A stretch of DNA of 64,000 bases from Choristoneura fumiferana (Eukaryota; Arthropoda; Insecta; Lepidoptera; Tortricidae): NCBI RefSeq assembly GCF_025370935.1, contig NC_133497.1, positions 2,343,103 through 2,407,102 of the forward strand. The letters run 5' to 3'. The notes under the pieces are model-generated. The model had not been told where the DNA came from, searched no databases, and was given only the letters and a program-made list of their open reading frames with translations. A program made the translations under genes and the position numbers. Shown one piece after another: positions 22,067-33,189 of this stretch. Each line of letters starts with the position of its first letter. The first letter of the stretch is position 1.

Positions 22067-22204
22067 TATTTGCATAAGCAATTGAGTTTATTTGAGCTCA
22101 AAATCATGCAAGTGAATGATATTGTTTCATCATTTCCTGCTTTTGCACTATACCTACCTACTTGTACCAAATAAACGCACCGTGCCCGTGAAACAGTCAG
22201 TACC

Positions 22205-22394
22205 TACCCTTAGTGTAAGTTTTCGGTTACAAAATACGTCTCGATCGCGTTCTCGTTAAAATCTCAATTTGTATAGAAACACGAACATCGCAAACGTTCC
22301 GCTAGAGGCGCTGTTCCTGTTTGCATACAAATTGTGGTTTTAACGCGAACGCGATCGAGACGTGTTTTGTAACCGAAAACTTACACTAAGGGCA
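22205..22394. mobile_element. Palindromic MITE, family Q, copy 2
   Basis: Same arms and CGCTAGAGGCGCTG centre as copy 1, with a longer loop. Confidence 0.87.
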
Positions 22395-22416
22395 CAGGTA
22401 TAGACCCAAAAAATTT

Positions 22417-22890
22417 AACGTGACCTCAGTTTGTCTCACTGATGATAAAATTATCTCAGATTCTTTTTCTGTCCTTCTGTACCACATAGACAAGCCTTAG
22501 ATGGAGGTATGCGTGATACACCAAAATACTATGAATTCACTCAAAAACAACATGACCTCAGTTCACCTCGCTGCTGATAAAACGATCTCAAGATTCTTTT
22601 TCTGGCCAGACTATCACACAGACATACTTTGATAGCATGCGTGGCGTAATACTTACACCAATAAGTTCTTATTTATTCACACAAAAACAACGTGATCTCA
22701 GTTCACCTAAATGCTGATACTCTCAGGTTCTTTTTCTGGCCAGACGAATCGCACAGACACACCTTGAAAACGTGCGTGACACCAAATGACCTAGATATTC
22801 ACACGAAAATAACATGACCTCAGTCCACCTTACTACTGATAAAATGATCTCAGTTTTTTTCTGCCCAGACAGACATGTGGACTAGTGTAC
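22417..22890. repeat. Diverged tandem repeat, ~132-bp unit, about 3.6 copies
   Basis: Unit starts AACGTGACCTCAGTTTGTC (22417), AACATGACCTCAGTTCACC (22549), AACGTGATCTCAGTTCACC (22689) and AACATGACCTCAGTCCACC (22811). Each has a central TTCTTTTTCTG-like run and a CACAGACA-like phrase. Spacing is 132, 140 and 122 bp. Confidence 0.88.
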
Positions 22891-22923
22891 TGGGTAAGTA
22901 CATAAAAAAAATATAACAAAAAA

Positions 22924-23597
22924 TTGAACCGACTACAAAAAACCATGAAAATAATTTTCTACCAGTCTGAAGTCGGTCGGTGCCTCAGCACGAGCCAGCA
23001 GGAGTGGACCTATAGTCGTCTACCTCACCTATGCACTTTATATTGGGCTTCAATCACTTCTGCTGGCTCGTGCTGAGGCACCGACTTCAGACTGGTAGAA
23101 AATTATTTTCATGGTTTTTTGTGTAACTAACCTAAGATACAATAAGTAGTTTAATATCAACTGCTCGTCACCTTTTACGAAAGATTGTTTTTTCCGATGT
23201 AGAGACGTTCATTATTGAGGAGTCCTGGTGCTTCACCACCCATTTTATCATATGCATTACGGGGAGCATTAATTGCTTAGCAGCTTGGTCTAAGTAATTA
23301 AAATTCAACCCGTGAAATACTTGTTATTGGTAGTAACTCCGATGGTCAACTGTGGTCTTCATCATCAGTTCCATTTCACCAAATGATGATTTTCAAGTGT
23401 ATCTACAACATTTTAAGAGTTCCCTCTATTTCCTTAAGATCCAATCATCAGATCCTGGTACTTACGGGACCTAATTGAAGACATTCCTAGACGAACGCAA
23501 AAAAAAAATTCAAATCGGTTCATAAATGACGCAGTTCTGAGAAAACAAACATAAAAAAACTACCGAATTGATAACTTCCTTTTTTGAAGTCGGTTAA
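22924..23597. mobile_element. Element with ACCGACTTCAAAAAA-type ends and internal foldback
   Basis: The left end AACCGACTACAAAAAACC is the inverted partner of TTTTTTGAAGTCGGTT at the right. The first 200 bp (22941-23122) is itself a large hairpin whose arms contain CTGAAGTCGG and GTGCCTCAGCACGAGCCAGC. No coding sequence is seen. Confidence 0.7.
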
Positions 23598-23599
23598 AA

Positions 23600-24400
23600 A
23601 GCACGCAGTCATTCATTCAAAAGTACCTCATAAGATTTCAGCCTACCTCCACACTGATAACTTGTATGCATTTACTTAACTCGCCGTTTGTATAGTTTTG
23701 ACAAGTTCTACTGACCCTAGAAATAGAGTCGTATTCGTATCAGATATTTCGCACCTTTGCGACAAAACTGTGACATCTGGTAATATCAGATTACAAGGAT
23801 TTAGGGCATCTAAAGGAATATAGTTTTGCGACAGGTAGGTACTTATTTAGTAGATTTTCGTATTGTTTACAATCAAAGTAGATTCCTTATTGATTGAATA
23901 CCGTTTAATTCACCTAAAAGTAAACACTTTAGATGCATTTTAAAACAAATTACAATTGCCTAAGTAACTAAGTTTGCTCAAATGTTTGTTTATAAGTAAG
24001 TAGGCACTTTGTCAAGCCAACTTAAAACAAACTAAACAAAAATATCACTAAAGATTGAACAAAGAGGTACCTACTACCAAATGGTTGCTGTTGCTGATAA
24101 AATATTGTTGTTTTGTAGCTTTAGCCATTGAAGTTTATTTACTTATTTATTACAGGTAGCTTATTGAATTCATATTAGTACCCACTGTTATCTTAATTCA
24201 TCGGCGAGTGGGAACCCTGTGCTCTTGGCGCCAAACCGGTTTCGAGTCAACGGTGCCCAACGGAATATGAACGCTCGTGTAACATGATAAGTTTCAATTT
24301 CGGCTGCAAGTCGTAAGAGTAGGCAACGATTTATACCTAAACTTGACTTTTGTTCGAGAGAGTCCCTTCTGTACGGTAGTAAGTTATTCTGTGGTAGTAG
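23600..24400. other. No recognisable gene
   Basis: Mostly AT-rich. An AGAAATAGAGTCGTAT phrase near 23720 is shared with the short MITE at 49150. Confidence 0.4.
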
Positions 24401-24564
24401 CCCTGCTGTCGCCTCAGCTTGATCCGCAACGTGCCTCCAGAGGCGTCTTTACCTATAGTGCAGGGTGTGCGTTGCACACGGGCGCAGCGGTGTTAAGGGC
24501 GCCGGCAGCGGCACTTAGTACCTATTCCAATTTTACCGCGCGCTTCCTAGATGGCGCTAAAGTT

Positions 24565-24692
24565 ATAATTGTACACGGGTTCTACATGGGCTAAAGACGC
24601 CGCTGCGTGCCTCGAGACCATGCCTCAGAGCGAGCAGCCTCAAACTGAGGCGGTTTGCTTCAAGTCGAGGCTGCTCTAATGGATACGCGGTT
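24565..24692. mobile_element. Half copy of a GATACGCGG-ended MITE
   Basis: The right half, with GAGGCTGCTCTAATGGATAC then GCGG, matches the complete element at 28917-29108. The left boundary is unclear. Confidence 0.55.
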
Positions 24693-25299
24693 TATAACTT
24701 TTGAGTATTGTGTATACGAAACTCAAAAGTGATATAAATAGACTGCCTTTCCAGTCGTGGAATTCCCACAAAACTAACGCGCAGGAAAGTTGTCTATTAT
24801 TTATATTTATTTCAACAGGGTTTTTCAATCCCGATTTGAACACAATCGTTTTCCTTGACACGCAAAGTTATATTTTGTTATCCAAAAAAGGTGAGTTAAA
24901 TGTCAATTCATAGTAAACATGATAACGATATCACAGGTTTAACCTTTTTACTAATTAAACTAATTATAATTATGAACCGATAATCATTTGATTCTCAGAT
25001 GATTTTATAAGAGGTTAAAAAGTCATGTTATTTCTGGGTCAATACTGACTGACTACACAAAACACGTCGAGAGTTTTCTTTAGCAGCATGCAGAGCAGAA
25101 CCGGATATAGAAAGGCATCCGGAGATATAGAAATGAGGGCTCCACTCCACAGAACTCCACGGAACTATTAAGGGTGTTAAGCCAGACGAGCTTAATGCTT
25201 TAAGTCGTGATTTCTGTTGCATTCGGTTGTATCGTTGATCGATGGGTTTTATACAAAAGTCCAGTTGACACACGGCGACTCACATCGCAAAAAATTACG

Positions 25300-25600
25300 T
25301 TAAAATTGGTTTTTGGGGTATTTTTGTATTTTTTATTTCAACTCCAAATTTTGGTCCCAACCCAGCCCAACCCAGGTCCTCAGCATTCCGTGCCGCGCAC
25401 AGCACGCAACACGGAATGCTGAGGGCCTGGGTTCGATTCCCAGCGCTGGTCTCTTTTTCTGGTTTTTCTGTGCATCTATGTTTCGGTTTCTATTGTTTCA
25501 TCCTATTTTCGATATGCATTTACGGGATGACCGTAAAAGTAACAAAATTTGGCGTTGAAATAAAAAATACAAAAAGACTCCAAAAAACAATTTTAATTTG
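25300..25600. mobile_element. Head-to-head pair of SINE C fragments
   Basis: The sequence is a large palindrome: both ends carry the GAAATAAAAAATACAAAAAG-type tail, and the centre has CAGCATTCCGTG facing CACGGAATGCTG. One unit has a complete box B (GGTTCGATTCCC). Confidence 0.75.
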
Positions 25601-25604
25601 ATTG

Positions 25605-25845
25605 CTTAATAGCGACATCTCTTGTCCGGGTGAGCGGTTAGTTTCAATGGAGTGCTGAAAGTTTCTCGATGAGGGCTAAAGCATAGATGTCGCTAGTGTC
25701 GCTGCTTAAGTGACTAAATAAGAAACAAAAAAGCTGAGACATGTGGTGCATAGGATAAATTTGTGTCTGTACTCCTGTCCAGTGGCGTTTTCTGGTTTTT
25801 CTGTACATCTATGTTTCGGTTTGTATTTCAACAAAAAATTACGCT
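25605..25845 (+). mobile_element. SINE C lacking its tRNA-like core
   Basis: The leading segment from CCGGGTGAGCGGTTAGTTTC to CTCCTGTCCAGTGG joins directly to the TTTTCTGGTTTTTCTGTACA tail. The box A/box B part is deleted. Confidence 0.7.
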
Positions 25846-25865
25846 CGTCTGGCTTCACCCTATAT

Positions 25866-25960
25866 AATTACTTTGCTCCCCCGCGACCTTGCGATAGCTA
25901 CATCCATGCGCCACATATGCGTTGATGCAGCTCCTCCACCTCCACACTGTTGCCAATACT
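25866..25960 (-). mobile_element. PLE family 2 terminal fragment
   Basis: TTGCTCCCCCGCGACCTTGC and GCAGCTCCTCCACCTCCACA recur at 43290 and 51565. At 43290 they are joined to the hammerhead-like motif. Confidence 0.55.
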
Positions 25961-26059
25961 TGCCACGCTTGGCAAGCGGGTTGGGGAGCGCAGTATAGAA
26001 TTGAATTGGATTAAAAGGTTGCCAAGAAGACGCTGCTGTCCATCTCGCTGGTATCATCT

Positions 26060-27480
26060 TCGGCTGGTTTCTACGGCACTCACATTAGAAGGGGGGACAA
26101 CATTGTAACGACAGCGCCCCACAGCAGTTTGGACCACGCACACAACATACATCCCATTCCTATGTCAACCATCTCCTGTCGTAGGTGCTGTACGTCACTG
26201 TAATTGCCACGAATTGTACAGTGTTGAAACAATAAATGATGAAACATTGTCATGTATTTACTTAAATGACTGTAACACTTGATGAATACCTAAACAGAAA
26301 CTTAACTAAGTACATACCATTAAAGGAAAACCCAACCGCAAAAAATACATAAGTATTGTAACTGAAAAGATGAATAAATCAATAGTTTTGTTTAGTCGGC
26401 ACAGACACCAGCGCTAATATCTGACGCGACTAGGCGTGCATAAATCGCTTCTATGCGAATAAAACCACAAAACAGATAGGTACAGAAATCAATCTACACA
26501 CAAAGTGCGCTCGAACAAACCACACACTGATAGAACACTAAGTATTTGTCCGAATTTACTCTTAAGTTATATGTGACTATTATTTTTTTATTGAGTTACA
26601 ACCCTATCCTAAACCAAAACGTTGGTGCTGAATAATAACGACCTTCGCGCGCAGCACTAGAGTTCAATGTTGCTTGGTGGAGCGCGGTGATTTTGCTAAT
26701 AAAAATTACGTAGGCATATAAAATGGCGGCTTTATTCAACATCAAAAGAGAGAACCTTCTGTAGTTGTACTATTACTTATTCTGTGGTGTGGTCACGTAG
26801 TTATGGAGGATTGGCAGGATGGCACAGATTTACAGATGCAAACGCCATTTTATAGGTGCAGGAATCAAACCCATTAAATGTTATAAATAGCCACGGGAGC
26901 GCGTGCTGAAGACGCGTCCGTCACGTGCTAAGACTGTTAGTATTTAACTGCATAATAGTGGCTGTTATACGGGCCACTATGGAACCTTATCACAAACATC
27001 AACATAGTGTTAGTAAAATCCTCTACGATAATATCGCCCACATCAAAAGCTACTGATTACTAGCGGACTTTTTCAGAAAAACGTTTGTGTACCTTTTCTT
27101 TTCAAAATCTATTTAATTTTTTCATACAAATCTTATGAGTCAGTTTTGTGACGCCCAATAGAAAAGTGTATGAAAAACTGTCATTTTTCATTGGGACGTT
27201 TTTTAAACCATCGGAAAAGATTGTGTGTTCGATTCTGAGCGGGAAAAACCATATATTTTTACTAAAATTGAAAAAAAAGAAACGGTACACTTTTTTGTTA
27301 AAATGTCCTAACACTTCTGCTTGAGAAGCCATGATCTTTTCACAACCTTTGCAAGTTCTGAAAAGTGACATCAACAATACAGTGGTTTTTTTCAATTGAC
27401 GACTTTCATGCCATTGTTTCAGAATGACAAATACCTACTAGTTATGTGGTTGACCGCATAATATATTTTCCGAATGGGGA
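26060..27480. other. No recognisable gene
   Basis: I see short, low-complexity frames only. A minus-strand frame at 27102-27395 is Phe/Lys rich and has no signature. Confidence 0.4.
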
Positions 27481-27777
27481 AATCCTATGGTGCCACCATC
27501 GTTAGGAAATCTGGAAACGGATCTGTATTGGAATCCATACATAGGTAAGTACCTATTAAAATCCATAAGCTACTTTCAAAAATCCCTAATTAGTTTTTTT
27601 TTGTATGTGATTTTTGTGTTTTGTTTTGTATACTTAATTTGCATTTTACAGCGCATTGGTGTTAACTGTAATGCTGTAATTTTTTGTTGACTAATAAATA
27701 AATAATAATAATAATGTAATGTTTGCCATAACTCGTTTTTCTTGAAAACTATAAATAATTCCTGGTTGGTATAAAAT

Positions 27778-28062
27778 AAACGACCGGATGGCCAAGTGTT
27801 TAGAGAACCTGACTACGAAGCTTGAGGTCCCGGGTTCGAATCCCGGCCGGGGCAGATATTTGTATGAATAATACGAATGTTTGTTCTTGGGTCTTGGATG
27901 TTTAATATGTATTTAAGTATGTATTTATCTATATTAGTACATATGTTTATCCGTTGCCTAGTATCCATAATAGAAGCTTTGCTTAGTTTGGGACTAGGTA
28001 GACCAATTGGCGTCAAGTGTCCCATGATATTAATTCATTATTTATTTATTTATAAGATGGCC
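27778..28062 (+). mobile_element. SINE A, full-length copy
   Basis: AAACGACCGGATGGCCAAGT starts a tRNA-like head with GGTTCGAATCCC. The body ends TGTCAAGTGTCCCATGATAT and a TTATTTATTTAT tail. Confidence 0.9.
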
Positions 28063-28390
28063 ATTTAAAATTTCCTGAAAATTTTATGATTTTAAAGAAA
28101 AAAGAGTTATGGATTTTGATCATTATGGCAAACATTACATTAGGACAAGCGATACTATGGATTACGTCGTTGACTCGGATACTTCACGTAAGAACACCAT
28201 ATACCGCCATCCAATCATGCAGTGATTGTCATACTCAGGTCCGTCCACATGTAGGCCAATGCCGTCTTCACTCACCTTGTGATATTTCGGTTTGAAAATG
28301 TTTTGACTTTATTTTTTAGTCCAATTACTTTACTCTATTTCGGGCGCAAAACACGACAGGAGGTGATAAAGCTCTACCTAAAGCCGCTTT

Positions 28391-28406
28391 AATAATAATA
28401 ATAATA
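28391..28406. repeat. (ATA)n microsatellite
   Basis: Five AAT/ATA units in a T-rich context. Confidence 0.8.
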
Positions 28407-28699
28407 ATTTCGACTGCAATAATATCAAGTCTTCGGTTGTATAAATAAAATGAGCGATTAACAGCGGCCGATAAACTCTGTTGAGTTTTCGCCCGCTGAT
28501 ATGACAATCATTTTTGTACAATATTAATTGTTTATAAATTAATAAAAAGAACCATTTATTTCACGCATCACGGCCCATACAATAAATACCTTACAGCTTT
28601 GACCTTACAGCCTAACATACATAAGCGGAACTTTTTACCACACACAACTATGGAACCAGCGTCCTGCAGGACCGCAATCGAAGGGGAACGAAAACGAGC

Positions 28700-28771
28700 C
28701 TATCATACTCTCAATGGGCCGGCAACGCACAGTATCCCTGGTGTTGCGGGTGTCTATGGGTGGCGGTGATG
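28700..28771 (+). mobile_element. Type-L LINE tail fragment, diverged
   Basis: GGCCGGCAACGCACAGTATC and GGTGTTGCGGGTGTCTATGG resemble the type-L tail at 20240-20530. No A-tail remains. Confidence 0.55.
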
Positions 28772-28916
28772 GCTTCCCCTCTTACTTAAAATTAACTACT
28801 GACGCAACGAACCAAATAAGTCATGTAACAATCTTCTTCAACCCTGATCTCCCTCAACTTTCTTCTTCAATCGGATATTCTCAAATGGATTTCTCCCAAC
28901 TGCATGCCCCCTTCGC

Positions 28917-29108
28917 CTATAGCCGCGTATCCATTAGAGAAGCCTCAGGCCGAGCACCGCGAGCCGAGCCATATTTTGTCGGTTTTTTGGCCGTGCTCAA
29001 AGGAGCCTCAGTCTGAGCCGTGCCTTTGGCAGCGTCTCCACTTGCGCGGCCTCGGAGTGAGGCAGCCGCTCGGCCCGAGGCTGCCTCTAGTGGATACGCG
29101 GCTTATAA
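28917..29108. mobile_element. TIR MITE with CGCGTATCCA ends
   Basis: AGCCGCGTATCCATTAGAG at the left is inverted as CTCTAGTGGATACGCGGCT at the right. The interior is GC-rich with CCTCGG palindromes. Confidence 0.85.
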
Positions 29109-29144
29109 AGCACCTCAGATAAAATTAAAACAAGAGGTCCTAGT

Positions 29145-29751
29145 TTTGAACATGAAACTACCGTGAGACTCACTCATATTAAATATAATGACCCGGATAA
29201 CTCACGTCTTAAATCGAGTTTAGCTTACATGTTCCACAAGGGTATCGGAGCACGTACGCAGCATGAGAAACGGACGACAAGGGTCTCTGTGCCGAGCACT
29301 CAAAGAACTCGGATTCGACGCACTATATCAGATTGATAGGGTATCTGTACTTGCGAAGAGAAATTTTTTCATTCCGCGGAAAGTGCGTGAAGCCATCGAG
29401 ATTAGTCGTCGCCGAATGTCAACCGGATATGGTTGGCGGTACCTCCGAGTTGGAAAACGGTTGTTAAATACTCGTGCTGCGTCATCGGTGTGTGTGAACG
29501 TACCTTTAAGAGCGCGATGTTTTAGTGTTGTGTGCTACCCACATTGACAGTTTAATGCATTTGATGAAACGCGGTAGTTGTGTGCCGGTGTCAGTTCGTC
29601 GGGTAGTCGCGCGGCAGAGCGGCGGCGCGCAGTGCGCGTGTTGCAGCAGCCGCTGAGTCGCGTTGCTCCGAAGACGAAGGGCTACGGATTAGCCCGAAAC
29701 ATGTCGAGCTAAACTCGATTTAAGACGTGAGTTATCCGGGTCATTATATTT
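29145..29751 (+). mobile_element. Short PLE family 1 copy with 13-bp target duplication
   Basis: AAGAGGTCCTAGT is repeated at 29132-29144 and 29752-29764. Both ends hold the PLE terminal sequence in inverted orientation (GACCCGGATAACTCACGTC and GACGTGAGTTATCCGGGTC). Between them lies only a piece of the endonuclease region and a hammerhead-like segment, so the copy is internally deleted. Confidence 0.88.
29263..29547 (+). pseudogene. PLE GIY-YIG endonuclease C-terminal fragment
   Basis: The frame has ELGFDALYQIDRVSVLAK then FFIPRKVREAIEISRRRMST. These match the later part of the endonuclease domain in the copy at 53301-53750. The GIY-YIG-like start of the domain is absent. It cannot work as an enzyme. 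Confidence 0.75.
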
Positions 29752-29796
29752 AAGAGGTCCTAGTGTCATTGGACCCAAAAAATCTTCGCTAATGCT

Positions 29797-29945
29797 AAAG
29801 ACAACCGGATAACCTGACTGCGAAGCTTAAGTTCTCAAACTCGATCCCCCAGCGGGGCAGATATTTGCATAAAAATACGAATGTTTGTTCATGTGTCTAG
29901 ACTCTACATTGTTTATTATGTACATAAGTATGTTATGAGTTTTTC
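29797..29945 (+). mobile_element. SINE A, 5' half, diverged
   Basis: ACAACCGGATAACCTGACTG and GGGGCAGATATTTGCAT are recognisable; box B is mutated. Confidence 0.65.
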
Positions 29946-29947
29946 GA

Positions 29948-30312
29948 GAGGCAAAATATCGCTAGATTGAGATTGGTTTTTTGGAATCTTTTTGTATTTT
30001 TTATTTCAATTCCAATTTTTTTACTTTTACGGTCATCCCGTAAAACCTAAATTGAAAATACAAACTGAAATATAGATGCACAGAAAAACCAGAAAAATAA
30101 GACCATCACTGGGAATCGAACCCAGGTCCTCGGTATTCCGTACCGCGTGCTATACCTCGCCAGCCACTAGATTGCGTTGGTACCGTGAGGTCTGTTTGAC
30201 GTTTCAGTCTTGCTTGCGATTGGCTCATTTGGATATTTATCCAATCACAAGCGTGACAGAAATGTCAAACGGAACAAACGATGCTAACGCCATCTAGCGA
30301 TATTTCGCCTGT
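29948..30312. mobile_element. TIR element carrying a SINE and a second MITE
   Basis: The ends AGGCAAAATATCGCTAGAT and ATCTAGCGATATTTCGCCT are inverted. Inside are SINE C (29970-30160) and a palindromic element with GGTCTGTTTGACG ends (30190-30276), so three layers are nested. Confidence 0.7.
29970..30160 (-). mobile_element. SINE C, 5'-truncated
   Basis: The minus strand has box B (GGTTCGATTCCCAG) and the GGGATGACCGTAAAAGTAA tail. The leading segment is missing. Confidence 0.75.
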
Positions 30313-30359
30313 CAAAAACCCTCATTGACCATATAGTACCTACTTATTTTTATTCTTTG

Positions 30360-30460
30360 ACTAGTACCCAGTACCCAGCTTTGCTTTGTTCGGGTCTAGG
30401 TCAATTGTTGTCAAATGTCCCATGATATTTATTACCTCTATTTGTATACCTACCTACTAG
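30360..30460 (+). mobile_element. SINE A, 3' end only
   Basis: AGCTTTGCTTTGTTCGGGTC followed by CAATTGTTGTCAAATGTCCC and a short T-rich tail. Confidence 0.65.
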
Positions 30461-30504
30461 ACTTAACTCGAGACTTTGCAATTAAAATCCGCAAAAATTA
30501 CATT

Positions 30505-30775
30505 GTGGGATTTGTGGGTCTCATTGATGTACATTAATAAAAGCTGTATGAAATTTTATGGCTTTAAGCCCAGCGGTTGTTATTTCGAGATTTTATGCCT
30601 ATTCCGCAGGAATACGGGATAAAAAGTAGCCTGTTTTATTCCAGAAGTCCAGCTATCTACATACCAAATCGATAGCTGGAATAACACAGTTATTTTTACA
30701 TACCAAATATCCAAATACGTTCAGCTGTTTCAGCGTTAAAGAGTAACAAACACATTCGCAAACTTTCGTGTTTTA
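30505..30775 (+). mobile_element. Retroposon tail fragment
   Basis: AGCCCAGCGGTTGTTATTTC, a GGGATAAAAAGTAGCCTG block and a TTCGCAAACTTTCGTG end match the common tail family. Confidence 0.6.
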
Positions 30776-30792
30776 TTTTAACTCTCTTCGTT

Positions 30793-31072
30793 ATTTTTTT
30801 TTTTTTCGCCTGGATGGCAAACGAGCAATTGGGTCTCCTGATGGTAAGAGATCACCACCGCCCATAAACATCTGCAGCACCAGGGGTATTGCAGATGCGT
30901 TGCCAACCTAGAGGCCTAAGATGGGATACCTCAAGTGTCCAGTAATTTCACCGGCTGTCTTACTCTCCACGCCGAAACACAACAGTGCAAGCACTGCTGC
31001 TTCATGGCAGGATTAGCGAGCAAGATGGTGGTAGCAATCCGGGCGGACCTTGCACAAGGTCCTACCACCTGC
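30793..31072 (-). mobile_element. Type-L LINE 3' end
   Basis: This is the inverse of 20240-20530: a T-run, then CTGGATGGCAAACGAGCAAT, ending AAGGTCCTACCACCTGC. Confidence 0.85.
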
Positions 31073-31331
31073 TAAATATAGCTCTGTGCTCAATAACATT
31101 ATTTGTATTTGATATCTTCACTTGAATGTTTACAATGTATTCATTCGCTATCAACTCGGACACCTAGAAGTGTCAATGTAAACATTGTGACCTGCTTTAG
31201 CAACTAGATCCTATCGTAAAATGCATATCTGTTCTTTATAAACATGAATCGAGTTCTCTACCAGGTGTGGCCTATAACACGGGCAACTAATTAAAACATA
31301 GATCGTACTCGTCAAACTGAACAACAATAAT

Positions 31332-31991
31332 AACCGGCCAAGAGCGTGTCGGACACGCCCAAAATAGGGTTCCGTAGCCATTACGAAAAAATAAGTAATA
31401 TTTTTCTAAGGATTTCGTATTTTATACGGAATCTTCCAAGTTTAGGTATATTTTATACCTTAGGCTGCTATTTACTCTTATCTACTAATAATTCTCAAGC
31501 AAACTTCACCGTTATAGTTTTCCTTTCAAGTTTGATATACTTATTAGGTACTACCATCCTGAATTTATTCAAATTTTTCCACCCACCGGTTTAGATTTTA
31601 GAGGGGGGGGACGCCCTATTTTAATGAAAATTTGCACTTTCAAGTTAAATATTTTGCAAACAACTCACTGAATCGAAAAATTGTCTTAGCAACCCCTTAA
31701 CTTAAGGTTTTAAAAGACCTATCCAACGATACCCCACACTACAAGATTCCATGAGAAAAAAAACACCCCCACTTTACGTCTATGGGAGGTCTACTCTAAA
31801 AAAAAAAATTTTTGTTTTTTTTATTGTACCATTTTATCGGCATAGTTTACATATATATTCGTGCAATATTACAGCTTTCTAGCATTGATAGTTCCTGAGC
31901 AAAGCCGCGGACGGACAGACAGACAGACAGACAGACATGGCGAAACTATAAGGCTTCCGTTTTTGCCATTTTGGCTCCGGAACCCTAAAAA
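31332..31991 (-). mobile_element. MITE family G, full copy
   Basis: It starts AACCGGCCAAGAGCGTGTCG and ends CCGGAACCCTAAAAA with the (CAGA)n tract at about 31911-31935. It faces another copy at 32484. Confidence 0.87.
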
Positions 31992-32483
31992 GCGGAACCT
32001 TAGGGACACAGCCACGGGTAAGGCCCATCTATAAAAAATAAAAACAGTAAACAGTTTTTCTATTAACAACATCACCGCGTCAGCTTTAATTGGCAGCCAT
32101 CCCAAGCCTCTGCATCAGAACTACGTCACAATCGAATGATACATTCCTTGGCGGTGATATTAATTCAGGGTCTAATTTGGTGGACAGGGAGCGTTTTTGG
32201 CAGAAGACAACTCCAATCTTTGTTCGTTGAAAGACTTAATCGTAACTGAAGTTTTGATCTTAAATTCAGACAGATAAAATTGACTTTTAAAACGCTTTGC
32301 TTATGGAGATGAGTCGTGTTGTTTCTCTCGAGATGTAGATGCTTCGGGATGGGTCGGTGCCAGGGGGCTCGGTTTTTAGAGATCATGAGGTCTCTGACCT
32401 TGTGGATAAAGTAACCTTGGCTAAAAGTAATGCAGCTTATCGAAAATAATAAGTTTTTTGTGAACAATTTATTTTTAATACGC
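31992..32483. other. Unassigned DNA between two inverted MITEs
   Basis: Frames of about 45-50 codons are open on both strands (for example plus strand 32092-32230 ending WQKTTPIFVR stop). None has a Met start or a known domain. It may be an exon remnant of an older element. Confidence 0.3.
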
Positions 32484-33106
32484 TTTTTAGGGTTCCGGAG
32501 CCAAAATGGCAAAAACGGAATTCTTATAGTTTCGCCATGTCTGTCTGGTCTGTCCGTCCGTCCGCGGTTTCGCTCAGGGACTATCAATGCTAGAAAGCTG
32601 TGATTTTGCACGGATATATATGTAACTATGCCGACAAAATGGTGCAATAAAAAAATAAAAACACTTTTTTTTAGGGTACCTCCCATAGACGTAAAGTGGG
32701 GGTGATTTTTTTTCTCATCCAACCCTATAGTGTGGGGTATCGTTGGATACCATTTGGGGTTTGCTAAGACGATTGTTCGACTCAGTGATTTGTTTGCGAA
32801 ATATTCAACTAAAAGTGCAAATTTTCATTAAAATCGAGCGTCCCCCCGGTGGGTGGAAAAATTTGAATAAATTGAGGATGGTAGTACCTAAGTATATCAA
32901 ACATTCCAGGAAAACTATAACGGCTAAGTTTCCTTGATAATTATTAGTAGTTTTCCTCTTAAATAGCAGCCTAACGTATAAAATATACCTAAACTTGAAA
33001 GATTCCGTATAAAATACGAAATCCTTAGAAAAATATTAGTTATTATTTCGTAATGGCTACGGAACCCTATTTTGGGCGTGTCCGACACGCTCTTGGCCGG
33101 TTTTTG
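32484..33106 (+). mobile_element. MITE family G, full copy, inverted to the previous
   Basis: TTTTAGGGTTCCGGAGCC to GACACGCTCTTGGCCGGTTT. The (GTCY)n tract is shortened here. Confidence 0.87.
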
Positions 33107-33189
33107 CTTACTCTACTTTTGGTTGGTCGCATTGTCATCCAAACTACATTTCCGTACCAAATAAGTCTATGCCATTAATATACCTATGT

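Larger units (their letters stand above)
25169..25861. mobile_element. TIR element loaded with SINE C pieces
   Basis: The ends AGGGTGTTAAGCCAGACGAG and CTCGTCTGGCTTCACCCT are inverted. Most of the interior between about 25300 and 25845 is SINE C sequence, so this is a nest. Confidence 0.65.

Noticed and set aside
22417..22890. CRISPR-like array
   Set aside because: Units are about 132 bp, diverged throughout, with no short identical repeats or unique spacers, and the DNA is eukaryotic.
27102..27395. 97-codon minus-strand frame
   Set aside because: Composition is AT-driven (Phe, Lys) with no domain.
32165..32722. 185-codon minus-strand frame
   Set aside because: About a third is family G MITE sequence. 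The remaining part has no Met start, and the opposite strand is open too.
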